From NCBI RefSeq assembly GCF_900110735.1, contig NZ_FOET01000006.1, forward strand, positions 124,001-188,000: a DNA stretch of 64,000 bases, read 5' to 3'. Source of the stretch: Streptomyces radiopugnans. GTDB taxonomy: Bacteria; Actinomycetota; Actinomycetes; Streptomycetales; Streptomycetaceae. Below are positions 20,809-29,398 of this stretch, one piece after another; positions within the stretch are counted from its first letter, which is position 1, and the number at the start of each line of letters is the position of its first letter. The notes below the pieces were generated by a model, which saw only the letters and a program-made list of their open reading frames with translations, ran no database searches and had not been told where the DNA came from. Position numbers and translations under genes: made by a program.

Positions 20809-21375
20809 TCAGACCCGCTCCAGCTCCGCCGCTCCGAACGAGACGTCGAAGCGGTCGCACCAGATGCTCACGCTGGTGAACGCGTCCGGATCGACCCCGG
20901 CGGGCAGCGCGTAGTTCTGGTCGCCCCTGTTGCCCTTCAGCTTGCCGAGGCTGACGTACTCCCCGTCGTCGAAGACTCCCCAGCCGGCCCGGCCTTCCTT
21001 GACCGGCGCGTCGGTCAGCCAGACGTGCAGGTCGGGGCCGTTGCTGGTGTCGAGGTCCTCCAGGCGTACGACGTGGGAGCCGTCGGCCAGTTGGACCAGC
21101 CGCACCTTCCCCGACGTCGCGTGCTCGTGGGAGATCAGGTCGCCGCCGGCCAGCGTCCGCGGTCCCGCCTGCGCGGACGGCTCGGAGGCGGTGTCCGGGC
21201 CGGCCGCCGACGGGGAGGGCGCGCTCGATGCCGCGGGCAGAGCCTCCCGCACGGTCTCGTCCTGCCACAGCTTCCACGGCTGGAACCAGTACAGCCCCAC
21301 ACCGGCGGCCACCACGGCCACCACCGCGGCCACCGCCACCAACGGCCTGCCCACCACAGCGCGCAACACGCCCAC
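20809..21375 (-). CDS. Membrane-anchored DM13-domain protein
   Basis: A 188-residue protein with one N-terminal membrane helix (residues 8-30), a Pro/Ser/Ala linker (about 40-72) and a DM13 domain to the C-terminus. The domain shows ISHEHATSGKVRLVQLADG, RLEDLDTSNGPDLHVWLTDA and the single late cysteine in VSIWCDRFDVSFG. DM13 domains lie outside the cell and are proposed to take part in redox or electron-transfer reactions. The GTG at 21375 is the most upstream reasonable start but its ribosome site is weak. Confidence 0.85.
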   Translation of the reverse strand: MGVLRAVVGRPLVAVAAVVAVVAAGVGLYWFQPWKLWQDETVREALPAASSAPSPSAAGPDTASEPSAQAGPRTLAGGDLISHEHATSGKVRLVQLADGSHVVRLEDLDTSNGPDLHVWLTDAPVKEGRAGWGVFDDGEYVSLGKLKGNRGDQNYALPAGVDPDAFTSVSIWCDRFDVSFGAAELERV

Positions 21376-21528
21376 CCCCGTTCACTCGAAGGGCCCGCCC
21401 CCATTCAACTCCGGCAGCGGCTCCGGCGCACCGTCCGGGACATGACGGAACACTCACCGTCCGCCCGGCGGCGGGTGCCGGTGAAACCGGGGTGCTCCGG
21501 CGGGCGCCGGCCGGGTAGCGTGCGGGCC

Positions 21529-21594
21529 ATGTCGAGTCCTGAGTCGGACAGGGTGGGGGCTTTCGGTCACGCCGTCAGCCCCCTGCACCACTGA
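21529..21594 (+). CDS. Leader peptide upstream of the cmlR-like efflux gene
   Basis: A 21-codon frame, MSSPESDRVGAFGHAVSPLHH, ending at TGA 21592-21594. A -10-like TAGCGT (21516-21521) lies only seven bases before the ATG, so it would be translated from the very start of a leaderless mRNA. Its codons 9-11 (GTG GGG GCT) cover the left arm of a hairpin, so ribosome position could decide the RNA fold ahead of the efflux gene. It contains Ala and Ser codons, at which chloramphenicol is known to stall ribosomes. The role is inferred from layout. Confidence 0.6.
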   Translation: MSSPESDRVGAFGHAVSPLHH

Positions 21595-21656
21595 GTCCGC
21601 AGCTCCCCGCCGTCCCGCCGCGCTCCGCGGCCGGGCGCGCGTGCCCTCCAGGGGGC
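21555..21656 (+). promoter_or_regulatory. Alternative hairpins resembling a ribosome-controlled attenuator
   Basis: Segment A GGGGGCT (21555-21561) can pair with AGCCCCC (21577-21583). The same middle segment, read as GCCCCCTG (21578-21585), can instead pair with CAGGGGGC (21649-21656). The two folds exclude each other. A also lies inside the leader peptide codons. In addition GCTCCG (21622-21627) can pair with CGGAGC (21702-21707), which contains the ribosome binding site of the efflux gene. Confidence 0.55.
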
Positions 21657-21713
21657 CGACCGCGGTGACGAGATGACCTCCCCTCGCTCTTCTCCTCACC
21701 TCGGAGCCACTCG

Positions 21714-22892
21714 ATGCCTCTCGCGCTGTATCTGCTCGCCCTGGCCGTCTTCGCCATGGGCACCTCCGAATTCATGCTCGCCGGCCTCCTGCCGGACATC
21801 GCCGGCGATCTCGGCGTCACGGTCGGGGCGGCGGGCACGCTCACCTCGGCCTTCGCGGTCGGCATGGTCGTCGGCGCACCCCTGATGGCCGCACTGGCCC
21901 GCTCCTGGCCCCGGCGCGCCGCCCTGCTCGGGTTCACCCTCACCTTCGCGGCGGCCCACGCCGTGGGCGCCGTCACCTCCAGCTTCCCGGTGCTGTTCGC
22001 CACCCGGGTCGTCTCCGCGCTTGCGAACGCCGGGTTCCTGGCCGTCGCCCTGACGGCCGCCGCCGCACTGGTCCCGCCCGGCCGGAAGGGACGCGCGCTG
22101 GCCGTGCTGCTGTCCGGCACCACGCTGGCCACGATCGCCGGCGTCCCCGGCGGGTCTGTGCTGGGCACGCTGCTGGGCTGGCGGGCCGCCTTCTGGGCCG
22201 TCGCCGCGCTCTGCCTGCCCGCGGCCCTCGGCATCCTGACGGGCGTCCCGGCCGGACGCGTGCGGCAGGAGACGGCCGGCGGACCGGCCCTGCGGGCGGA
22301 GTTCGCCCAGCTCACCAGGGCGCCGCTGCTGCGGGCGATGCTGCTGGGCGCGCTGGTCAACGCCGCCACGTTCGCCGGTTTCACCTTCCTCGCCCCGGTG
22401 GTGACCGGCCCCGCCGGACTGGGCGCCTGGTGGGTCCCGGTCGCCCTGGTGCTCTTCGGCGCCGGATCCTTCGCCGGGGTCACCGTCGCCGGCCGGCTGG
22501 CCGACCGGCGCCCCGGCCTGGTCGTCGCGGTCGGCGGCCCGTTGCTGCTGACCGGCTGGCCGGCCCTGGCGCTGCTGGCCGAGAAGCCGGCCGCCCTGCT
22601 CGCCCTGGTGTTCGTGCAGGGTGCGCTGTCGTTCGCGCTGGGCGCCACCTTGATCACCCGGGTCCTGTACGAGGCCGCCGCAGCGCCCACCCTGGCCGGG
22701 GCGTACGCCACCGCCGCCCTCAACACCGGCGCCGTCGTCGGCCCCCTGATCGCCGCGGCCACCCTCACCACCGCCACCGGGGTCCTCGGGCCGCTGTGGG
22801 CGAGCGGGATCCTGGTCGCGGTCGCACTGCTCGTCGCCCTCCCCTCCCGTACCGCGACCACGCCCGGCCCGAGCACCGAAGCGGTCCGGTGA
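21714..22892 (+). CDS. cmlR: MFS drug efflux protein, chloramphenicol-resistance (CmlR) type
   Basis: A 392-residue major-facilitator protein with 12 predicted helices. It starts MPLALYLLALAVFAMGTSEF and continues with MLAGLLPDIAGDLGVTVG and LLSGTTLATIAGVPGGS; this follows closely the chloramphenicol exporters CmlR1/CmlR2 of S. coelicolor and S. lividans. It would pump drug out with protons. The ATG at 21714 follows CGGAG by seven bases. A leader peptide and alternative hairpins lie upstream, which suggests drug-inducible expression. The identification rests on recalled family sequences, not a search. Confidence 0.85.
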   Translation: MPLALYLLALAVFAMGTSEFMLAGLLPDIAGDLGVTVGAAGTLTSAFAVGMVVGAPLMAALARSWPRRAALLGFTLTFAAAHAVGAVTSSFPVLFATRVVSALANAGFLAVALTAAAALVPPGRKGRALAVLLSGTTLATIAGVPGGSVLGTLLGWRAAFWAVAALCLPAALGILTGVPAGRVRQETAGGPALRAEFAQLTRAPLLRAMLLGALVNAATFAGFTFLAPVVTGPAGLGAWWVPVALVLFGAGSFAGVTVAGRLADRRPGLVVAVGGPLLLTGWPALALLAEKPAALLALVFVQGALSFALGATLITRVLYEAAAAPTLAGAYATAALNTGAVVGPLIAAATLTTATGVLGPLWASGILVAVALLVALPSRTATTPGPSTEAVR

Positions 22893-22939
22893 GGCAAGCG
22901 CACCCCCTTCGCCGAAGGACCGGGAAGTCGGGGGCGCGG

Positions 22940-23857
22940 TCAGCGGTGGGCCGTTGCGGTCAGCCGCCCGAGCGCGGCATGGCCGGGCGGGCCCCAGGTG
23001 GGTTTGCCGCCGGGGCGGCCGTGAACGCCGGCGTCTGCGATGAGGATGCAGGTGAGGGCCTTCGACACCGCCCAGCCCCGGGCACGGCGCAGGGTGGCCG
23101 CGTCCGGGGCCGGCTGGTACGCGGCGTGGAAGCGATCGGCGGCGCCGTCCGGCAGCAGCAGCCACGCGGCGGCGAGGTCGCAGGCGGGATCGCCCGCGCA
23201 CAGGTCGCCGAAGTCGATCACACCGCAGAAAGTGCCGCCCCTGATGAGGACGTTGGCCGGATGCAGGTCGCCGTGGAGCCACAGCGGCGGGCCCGCCCAG
23301 CCGGGCGCGGCGGCGGCGTCCTCCCAGACGGCGCGGACGGCGTCCGGGTCGGGCACCAGCCCCGCCTCCGTGGCCGCGGCGAGCTGCCCAGCGAATCCCT
23401 CGGCACGGTCGGCCAGTGATCCCCCGTGGTAACGGCCGGCGGGAGCCCCGGCGGGAGCGGGCCGGTGGAGAGCGGTGAGGAAGGCGGCCAGGGTGTCGGC
23501 CGCCTCCGCGGCGCGCGTGACGGGGGCCCGGTCGGCGGGCTCGCCAGGAACCCAGGTGGTGACGATCCAGGGCCGCGGAAACCGCTCGGAGGGCTCACCC
23601 AGGCGGTGCGGTACGGGGACCGGCAGCGGCAGGCGCGGGGCGAGTACGGGCAGCCACGTGTACTCCTTGCGCAGCAGCTCGTCCGCGGACCGCGTCGCCC
23701 AGGGCAGTCGTACGGCGAGGTCGTCGCCGAGTCGCCACAGCTGGTTGTCCCAACCACGCGCGCCGAGCTTCAACGGGCAGTCGGCCAGGTCGGGATGCTG
23801 GTCGCGCAACAGGTCCCGGACCAGCTCCGCGGTGATCTCGATCTCGGTATGGGTCAC
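22940..23857 (-). CDS. APH-family phosphotransferase
   Basis: A 305-residue kinase of the aminoglycoside/macrolide phosphotransferase family. It has GARGWDNQLWRLG and AVRLPWA in the N-lobe, the catalytic LWLHGDLHPANVLI and the metal site VIDFGDLCAGDPACDLA. The GTG at 23857 is chosen because TAGCGT (reverse strand, 23866-23871) lies eight bases upstream, a leaderless arrangement; the longer frame to 23929 has no support. Homologues are common in Streptomyces with unknown substrate; a resistance role is possible but unproven. Its start lies about 50 bases from the broken 5' end of the ABC transporter gene. Confidence 0.82.
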   Translation of the reverse strand: MTHTEIEITAELVRDLLRDQHPDLADCPLKLGARGWDNQLWRLGDDLAVRLPWATRSADELLRKEYTWLPVLAPRLPLPVPVPHRLGEPSERFPRPWIVTTWVPGEPADRAPVTRAAEAADTLAAFLTALHRPAPAGAPAGRYHGGSLADRAEGFAGQLAAATEAGLVPDPDAVRAVWEDAAAAPGWAGPPLWLHGDLHPANVLIRGGTFCGVIDFGDLCAGDPACDLAAAWLLLPDGAADRFHAAYQPAPDAATLRRARGWAVSKALTCILIADAGVHGRPGGKPTWGPPGHAALGRLTATAHR

Positions 23858-23907
23858 GCGAAGGCACGCTAGCCGCACGGGGATCCGGTGTCGGCTTCGC
23901 GCGGCCG

Positions 23908-25530
23908 GTGACCTTCTGGGCACCGGCACCGCATCCGAACGCCTGCACGGCGCGCTGCCCGCCCTGGCCGTCGTGACGGCCGCCGCGGGACTCGGCCGGA
24001 TCAGCGGCGCCCTGGCCTCCTACGCCGACGGGCGGATCACCCCGCGGCTGACGACCGAGGCGGACATCGCGCTGGTGGCCGCCGTATGCCGCGTGGAGGC
24101 CTCCGCGTACGGCGAGGACGGGTTCGCCGACCGGCAGGAGGCCGCCGAGGTCGGAGTCACCCGTACCCGGCTGATGGTGCAGGACGGCCAGCGGTTCATG
24201 GCCGCCCTCATCCGCATGACCGCCGCCGGCGGCGTCATCACCGCCCTGCACCCGATGATGCTGCCCCTGCTCCTGCTGGCCGTGATCCCCGCCGGCGTCG
24301 GCGCCGTGCTGTCCGCCCGCGTCGACTACGAGACCCACTACCTCAACGTCGGCGACCGCAACGTGCGCTCCATGATGCGCTGGTGGGCCAGCTACTCCCG
24401 CTACGGCTACGAGGTCCGCGCCAACGGCATGACCGGCTACCTCGTCCACTGGTACCGCGCCCTGTCGGACCGGATCGACCAGCGCACCCTGACCGCCGCG
24501 CCCCGCATGCTGCGCATCACCCTGGCCACCAGCGCCCTGGGCGGCGCGTTCCTGCTGGGCACCTGGGCCACCCTCGCCTGGCCGGCCACCACCGGACGGG
24601 TGGCCCTGCCCGTCGCCGCCACCGCGGTCGTCGCCGTCCAGACCACCCTGGCCGCGCTCTCCCAGTTCGTCATCCACGGCGCCGCGATGTTCCACACCTC
24701 GCTCTACCTGGCCGACATGCACTCCTTCCTCGACCTGGCCGCCGACCGCGCACCCCGGCGCGGCCAGACGGCCATCCCCGACCGGGTGGAGGAGATCCGG
24801 TTGGAGGAGGTCCGCTACCAGTACCCCGGAAAGGACGAGCCGGCCGTCGCCGGCGTCTCCCTCACCCTGCGCCGCGGCGAGATCCTGGCCATCGTCGGCG
24901 AGAACGGCTCGGGCAAGTCCACCCTGGCCAAGCTCATCACCGGCATCCTCCTGCCCGACAAGGGCCGCGTCCTGTGGGACGGCACCGACCTCGCCGCCGC
25001 CGACCCCGACGCGGTGTGGAAGCGCACCGCCCTCGTCCCGCAGAACTTCGCCTGCTGGCCCCTGCGCACCCGCGAGAACATCACCCTCGGCCAGCCGAGG
25101 GCATACGACGACGCCCCCGTGTGGGGAGGCCGTCGACGCCGTCGGCATGCGCGAGACGGTCGAGAAACTGCCCCGGCAACTCGACACCCTCCTGGCCAAG
25201 GAGCTGTGGGGCGGCACCGAACTGTCCGGCGGCCAGTGGCAGCGCCTGGCCTGCGGCAGGGCGCTGTACCGGCAGACCCCCCTGCTGATCCTGGACGAAC
25301 CGACCTCCCAGATGGACGCGCGCGGCGAACACCAGATCTTCCTGGAGATCAAACGCATCGCCGCCGAGCGCATGACCATCGTCGTCACCCACCAACTGGA
25401 GAACACCCGCCTGGCCGACCGCATCATCGTCATGAGCGAGGGACGCGTGATCGAGCAGGGCGGATACGAGGAACTGGCCGACGCGGGCGGCCTGTTCGCC
25501 GAACTCGTCGCCCTGTCCAAGGACCGGTGA
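23908..25530 (+). pseudogene. Broken ABC transporter (fused permease-ATPase), 5' truncated and frameshifted
   Basis: The reading frame with ABC exporter similarity begins abruptly near 23908 inside the membrane domain, with no start codon or ribosome site and at least one expected N-terminal membrane helix missing. It runs through the membrane region and the first half of the ATPase (Walker A GENGSGKST near 24900, Q-loop LVPQNFACWP). The frame is then lost at a GGGG run (25123-25126): removing one G restores PVWEAVDAVGMRETVEKL. The second half (25147-25530) has LSGGQWQRLACGRAL, LLILDEPTSQMD and the switch His (VVTHQ). As written it cannot give a working protein. The G-run could be a sequencing error, but the missing 5' end would remain. 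Confidence 0.8.
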
Positions 25531-25802
25531 GGAACGCGGCGACCCCAACCTGGCCTCCGCCGGACCACCGCGGCCAGGGAAGCAGACGCCACCGCTGCCC
25601 TGGCCGCAGCCACGAGAGAAGGTCCTCCGGTTCCGGGTGCCCGGCGCCGGGTGCGGCGGCCGCGCGCCCGCCCCGCGGCATGGCGGGCGCGCGCACCGCG
25701 GAGCGCGGAACTGTGGTGTCCCACCACATACGCCCGCGACCTGCGCTTTCCTACGGTGTGGCGGCACGTTCCGTCCCATCCAGCTGCCCGGAAGTGGTGC
25801 CC

Positions 25803-27236
25803 ATGGCCTCCCCTCCCCCGACCCCGGCGACTCCCGGCTCCCTCAAGCGCGTCGTCACAGCGTCCCTGATCGGCACCACCATCGAGTGGTACGACTTCTT
25901 CCTCTACGGATCCGCCGCCGCGCTCGTCTTCGACAAGCTGTTCTTCCCCGAGTCCGACCCGCTGGTCGGTACGCTGCTGGCCTTCCTGACGTATGCGGTC
26001 GGCTTCGTCGCCCGCCCCGTCGGCGCGCTGGTCTTCGGCCACTACGGCGACCGGCTCGGCCGCAAGAAGCTGCTGGTGATCAGCCTGCTGATGATGGGCG
26101 GCGCGACCTTCGCGATCGGGCTGCTGCCCACCCACGCCCAGCTCGGCTCCACGGCGGCCGTCCTGCTGACCTTGCTGCGGCTGGTGCAGGGCTTCGCGCT
26201 CGGCGGCGAGTGGGGCGGTGCGGTGCTGCTGGTGTCGGAGCACGGCGACGCGCGCCGGCGCGGCTTCTGGGCGTCCTGGCCGCAGACCGGCGCTCCGGCG
26301 GGCCAGTTGCTGGCCACCGCCGTACTGGCGGTGCTGACGGCGGTGCTGACGGAGGAGGCGTTCGTCTCCTGGGGCTGGCGCGTGCCGTTCCTGCTCTCCG
26401 GGGCGCTGGTGCTGGTCGGCCTGTGGATCCGGCTGTCGGTCGACGAGTCGCCGGTCTTCAAGGCCGCGCTGGCGAAGGCCGAGGCGCGCAGGACCGCCGG
26501 GAACGCCGGGGCCGCGGCGGCGAAGGCGGAGGCCATGCCGCTGCTGGCCGTGCTGCGCCACCACTGGCGCGACGTGCTGATCGCGATGGGCGCCAGGATG
26601 GCGGAGAACATCAGCTACTACGTCATCACCGCCTTCGTCCTGGTCTACGGCACCAAGCACCTGGACATGGACAAGCAGACCGTGCTCAACGCGGTGCTGG
26701 TCGCCTCCGCCGTCCACTTCGCGGCGATCCCGGTGTGGGGCGCGCTGTCGGACCGGTGGGGCCGCAAGCCCGTCTATCTGCTGGGCGCCGCCGGGGTGGG
26801 GCTGTGGGCGTTCCCGTTCTTCTGGCTGATCGACACCGAGTCCTTCGGCGCGGTGCTGCTGGCGGTGACGGTCGGGCTCGTCCTCCACGGCGCGATGTAC
26901 GCACCGCAGGCGGCGTTCTTCTCCGAGTTGTTCGCGACCCGGGTGCGCTACTCCGGGGCCTCGATCGGCGCACAGTTCTCGTCGGTCGCCGCCGGCGCCC
27001 CGGCCCCGCTGATCGCCACCGCCCTGCTGGCGGACTTCGGCGGCTCGACGCCGGTGGCGCTGTACGTGATCGCCGCCGCGCTGCTCACACTGCTCGCGGT
27101 CGGGGTGGCCAAGGAGACCCGGATGCGGGATCTGGAGCGGATCGGCGAGCCCGAGGAACCGGGGAAGCCCGAGGAGCCGGGGAGTTCCGGCATCGCCGCG
27201 GCCCCACGCGGCGTCTCCTCCGTGGACGGCCGCTGA
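25803..27236 (+). CDS. MHS-family MFS importer (metabolite:H+ symporter)
   Basis: A 477-residue transporter of the metabolite:H+ symporter group. It begins with LIGTTIEWYDFFLYG, the hallmark helix of this family, and has the loop motif GHYGDRLGRKKLL and RLVQGFALGGEWGGAVLL, then a second half starting near residue 255 (GARMAENISYYVITAF). Relatives import shikimate, proline/betaine, citrate or small organic acids. The ATG at 25803 follows GGAAG. The C-terminal tail holds EEPGKPEEPG repeats. It converges on a GAF/PucR-type regulator that precedes 3-hydroxybutyrate dehydrogenase, so uptake of hydroxybutyrate or a related acid is plausible. Confidence 0.88.
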   Translation: MASPPPTPATPGSLKRVVTASLIGTTIEWYDFFLYGSAAALVFDKLFFPESDPLVGTLLAFLTYAVGFVARPVGALVFGHYGDRLGRKKLLVISLLMMGGATFAIGLLPTHAQLGSTAAVLLTLLRLVQGFALGGEWGGAVLLVSEHGDARRRGFWASWPQTGAPAGQLLATAVLAVLTAVLTEEAFVSWGWRVPFLLSGALVLVGLWIRLSVDESPVFKAALAKAEARRTAGNAGAAAAKAEAMPLLAVLRHHWRDVLIAMGARMAENISYYVITAFVLVYGTKHLDMDKQTVLNAVLVASAVHFAAIPVWGALSDRWGRKPVYLLGAAGVGLWAFPFFWLIDTESFGAVLLAVTVGLVLHGAMYAPQAAFFSELFATRVRYSGASIGAQFSSVAAGAPAPLIATALLADFGGSTPVALYVIAAALLTLLAVGVAKETRMRDLERIGEPEEPGKPEEPGSSGIAAAPRGVSSVDGR

Positions 27237-27248
27237 CGGCCGCTGAGC

Positions 27249-27297
27249 GCCGTCGCCCGCCGACCGCCCCTCCCCCGGGCGGTCAGCGGGCGACGGC
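27249..27297. terminator. 21-bp hairpin between convergent transporter and regulator genes
   Basis: A 21-bp stem with a single mismatch (27249-27269 with 27277-27297) and a seven-base loop. The right arm includes the stop codon and final codons of the regulator gene. Confidence 0.72.
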
Positions 27298-29289
27298 GGC
27301 GGACATCCGGTGCAGCCGCAGTGCGAGTTGCACCTCCAGGGCCCTCTCCGGGCACTGCCAGTCGCTTCCCAGCAGCCGTCCGACCCGCTCCAGCCGCTGG
27401 GCCACGGTGTTGACGTGGACGTGGAGCACGTCCTTGGTCCGGGCCGGGCTGGAGCCGGAGGCGAAGTAAGCCTCCAGGGTGCCCACCAGATCCGTGCCGC
27501 GGCGCTCGTCGTACTCCAGGAGCGGGCCGAGGGTGCGGCGGACGAAGCCTTCGATGTCCCGGCCGTCGGCCAGCAGCAGCCCGAGGAAGCCCAGGTCCCC
27601 GGCCGCCGCGCCCTCGCCGAGGCGGCCCAGCAGCCGCAGGGTGTCCAGGCAGCGGCGGGCCTCGTCGCAGGCGGCGGCTACCGCCGCCGGATCGGCTGCG
27701 GGCGCGGGTACCGGCGGGGAGGCCCCGACGGTGACGGGGGCGTGGACGGCCGCGCCGAGTTGGGCGGCGACCTGCCGGGCCGTGCCTCCGGGATCCCCCG
27801 GCTCCCTGGGGTCCCCTGGGGCCGCGCACCCTCCGGAGGCCTCCCCGCCGGCCAGCGGCAGCAGCAGGACGGTGCCGCCCTCGCGGGCGGCGGCCAGTCC
27901 GTGCCGGGTGGCGGCCAGGTGGGAGGCGGCCGACCACAGCCGCTGCCGGTCGGTGGTCTCCCTCCGTCCCGTGCCGCCGTCGGTGTCCAGCCGGGCGGCC
28001 AGGACGACGTGCGGGACGTCGAGGTCGGCTCCGAGCCGGGCGGCGCGCTCGCGCAGCAGCCGGGGGTCGCGGTCGGCGGCGTCCAGCAGGTCGTCCAGGA
28101 GTTCGCCGCGCACCCTCTGCTCGGCCTCGCCCGCCGAGCGGCGGGCGAGCAGCAGCAGCGAGGTGACCATGGCGGCGCGTTCGAGGGTGCGCTGGTCCGT
28201 GGGGTCGAGTTCGCGGTGGCCGCGCAGCACCAGCGCGCCCAGCAGTTCGCCGCCCGCGGAGACGGCCGCCACCCAGGCGTCGCCGTCGCGCACCGCGTGG
28301 CCGTCGCGGCGGGAGCGCTCGACGGCCCGGGCGGGCGCGCTCCCGCCCCCTTCGGAGATCTCCGCGAACTCCACACCGCCGTCGAGGACTTCGGAGACGG
28401 CGGCGGCCACGTCGCCCACGCCTCCGCCGCGCAGGACCAGTTCGGTGAGCCGGTCGTGGACTTCCGAGGAGCGTTCGATGGCGGCGCTCCGGTCGCGGAT
28501 GATGGCGTTGGCGGCCTCCAGTTCGGCCATCGCCTCGCGGGTCTCGGCCAGCAGCCGGGCGGTGTCGATGGCGACGGCCGCGTGGGCGGCGAAGGAGGCC
28601 AGCAACGCGACCTGCTCGCGGTCGAAGACGCGGGGGCGGCGGTCGGCCGCGAAGAGCACGCCGATCACCTCGCGGCCGAGCATCAGCGGCACCCCGAGGA
28701 TCGCCACCAGGCCCTCGTCGCTGACTCCGGAGTCGATGTTGCGGGTGTGCAGGAAGCGCTCGTCGCGCATGTAGTCGTCGGTGACGTAGGGGCGGGCGGT
28801 CTGGGCGACCAGTCCGCCCAGCCCCTCCCCCATGCCCAGGCGGAGCTGCTGGAAGCGTGCGGAGACCGATCCCTCGGTGACGCGCATGTAGGTGTCGCCG
28901 GCCTCGGGGTCGTTGATGGTCATGTAGGCGACCTCGGTTCCCAGCAGGGAGCGGGCGCGCTGGACGATGGCGCGCAGCACGTCGTCCAGCTCCCGCACCC
29001 CCGCCAGGTCGTGCGCGGTGGCGAACAGCGCCGTCAGCTCCGCCTCGCGCCTGCGGCGCCCCTCCAGTTCGGAGCGCACCCGCAGGGCGAGCAGCCGGGC
29101 GCGGTCCGCCGCGGGGGAGCCGTCCGGCCGACCGAGCCGCTCGTACTCCTCGGCGGGCGCACCGCGGGCGAGGAGTTCCAGGAACGCCAGGGGCACGGAT
29201 TCGGCGGCCGGTCGGGCGGCGGGCTCGGCGGCGGGTCGGGCTGCGGGCTCGGCGGTGGGCTCGGCGGCGTGGTGCTCGGACATGGGCAC
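27283..29289 (-). CDS. GAF-domain regulator with PucR/CdaR-type C-terminal HTH
   Basis: A 668-residue regulator. The N-terminus is a low-complexity Ala/Glu/Pro stretch (AAEPTAEPAARPAAEPAARP). A GAF sensor domain covers about residues 85-245 (YMTINDPEAGDTYMRVTEGS, AILGVPLMLGREVIGVLFAADRR). A long linker leads to a CdaR-like segment and a C-terminal helix-turn-helix (SSPARTKDVLHVHVNTVAQR). The start is GTG at 29289, preceded by GCAGG; an ATG six bases on is possible. It lies 109 bases downstream of the 3-hydroxybutyrate dehydrogenase gene on the same strand and converges with the MHS importer, and probably controls both. Confidence 0.85.
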   Translation of the reverse strand: MPMSEHHAAEPTAEPAARPAAEPAARPAAESVPLAFLELLARGAPAEEYERLGRPDGSPAADRARLLALRVRSELEGRRRREAELTALFATAHDLAGVRELDDVLRAIVQRARSLLGTEVAYMTINDPEAGDTYMRVTEGSVSARFQQLRLGMGEGLGGLVAQTARPYVTDDYMRDERFLHTRNIDSGVSDEGLVAILGVPLMLGREVIGVLFAADRRPRVFDREQVALLASFAAHAAVAIDTARLLAETREAMAELEAANAIIRDRSAAIERSSEVHDRLTELVLRGGGVGDVAAAVSEVLDGGVEFAEISEGGGSAPARAVERSRRDGHAVRDGDAWVAAVSAGGELLGALVLRGHRELDPTDQRTLERAAMVTSLLLLARRSAGEAEQRVRGELLDDLLDAADRDPRLLRERAARLGADLDVPHVVLAARLDTDGGTGRRETTDRQRLWSAASHLAATRHGLAAAREGGTVLLLPLAGGEASGGCAAPGDPREPGDPGGTARQVAAQLGAAVHAPVTVGASPPVPAPAADPAAVAAACDEARRCLDTLRLLGRLGEGAAAGDLGFLGLLLADGRDIEGFVRRTLGPLLEYDERRGTDLVGTLEAYFASGSSPARTKDVLHVHVNTVAQRLERVGRLLGSDWQCPERALEVQLALRLHRMSAAVAR

Positions 29290-29398
29290 AGGGATACCTG
29301 CCGGTGGTACGGGCGCGCCAGGGTCGGTGCGCGGGCGTGTGCGCCGGGCGCGCCGGGAGTGCGGGTCGGTTGCGCCAGGGGTGCGCCGGGCGTGCGGG

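Noticed and set aside
25100-25150. Programmed ribosomal frameshifting in the ABC transporter
   Set aside because: There is no slippery heptamer or stimulatory structure, and the missing 5' end already indicates a dead gene. A simple extra G fits better.
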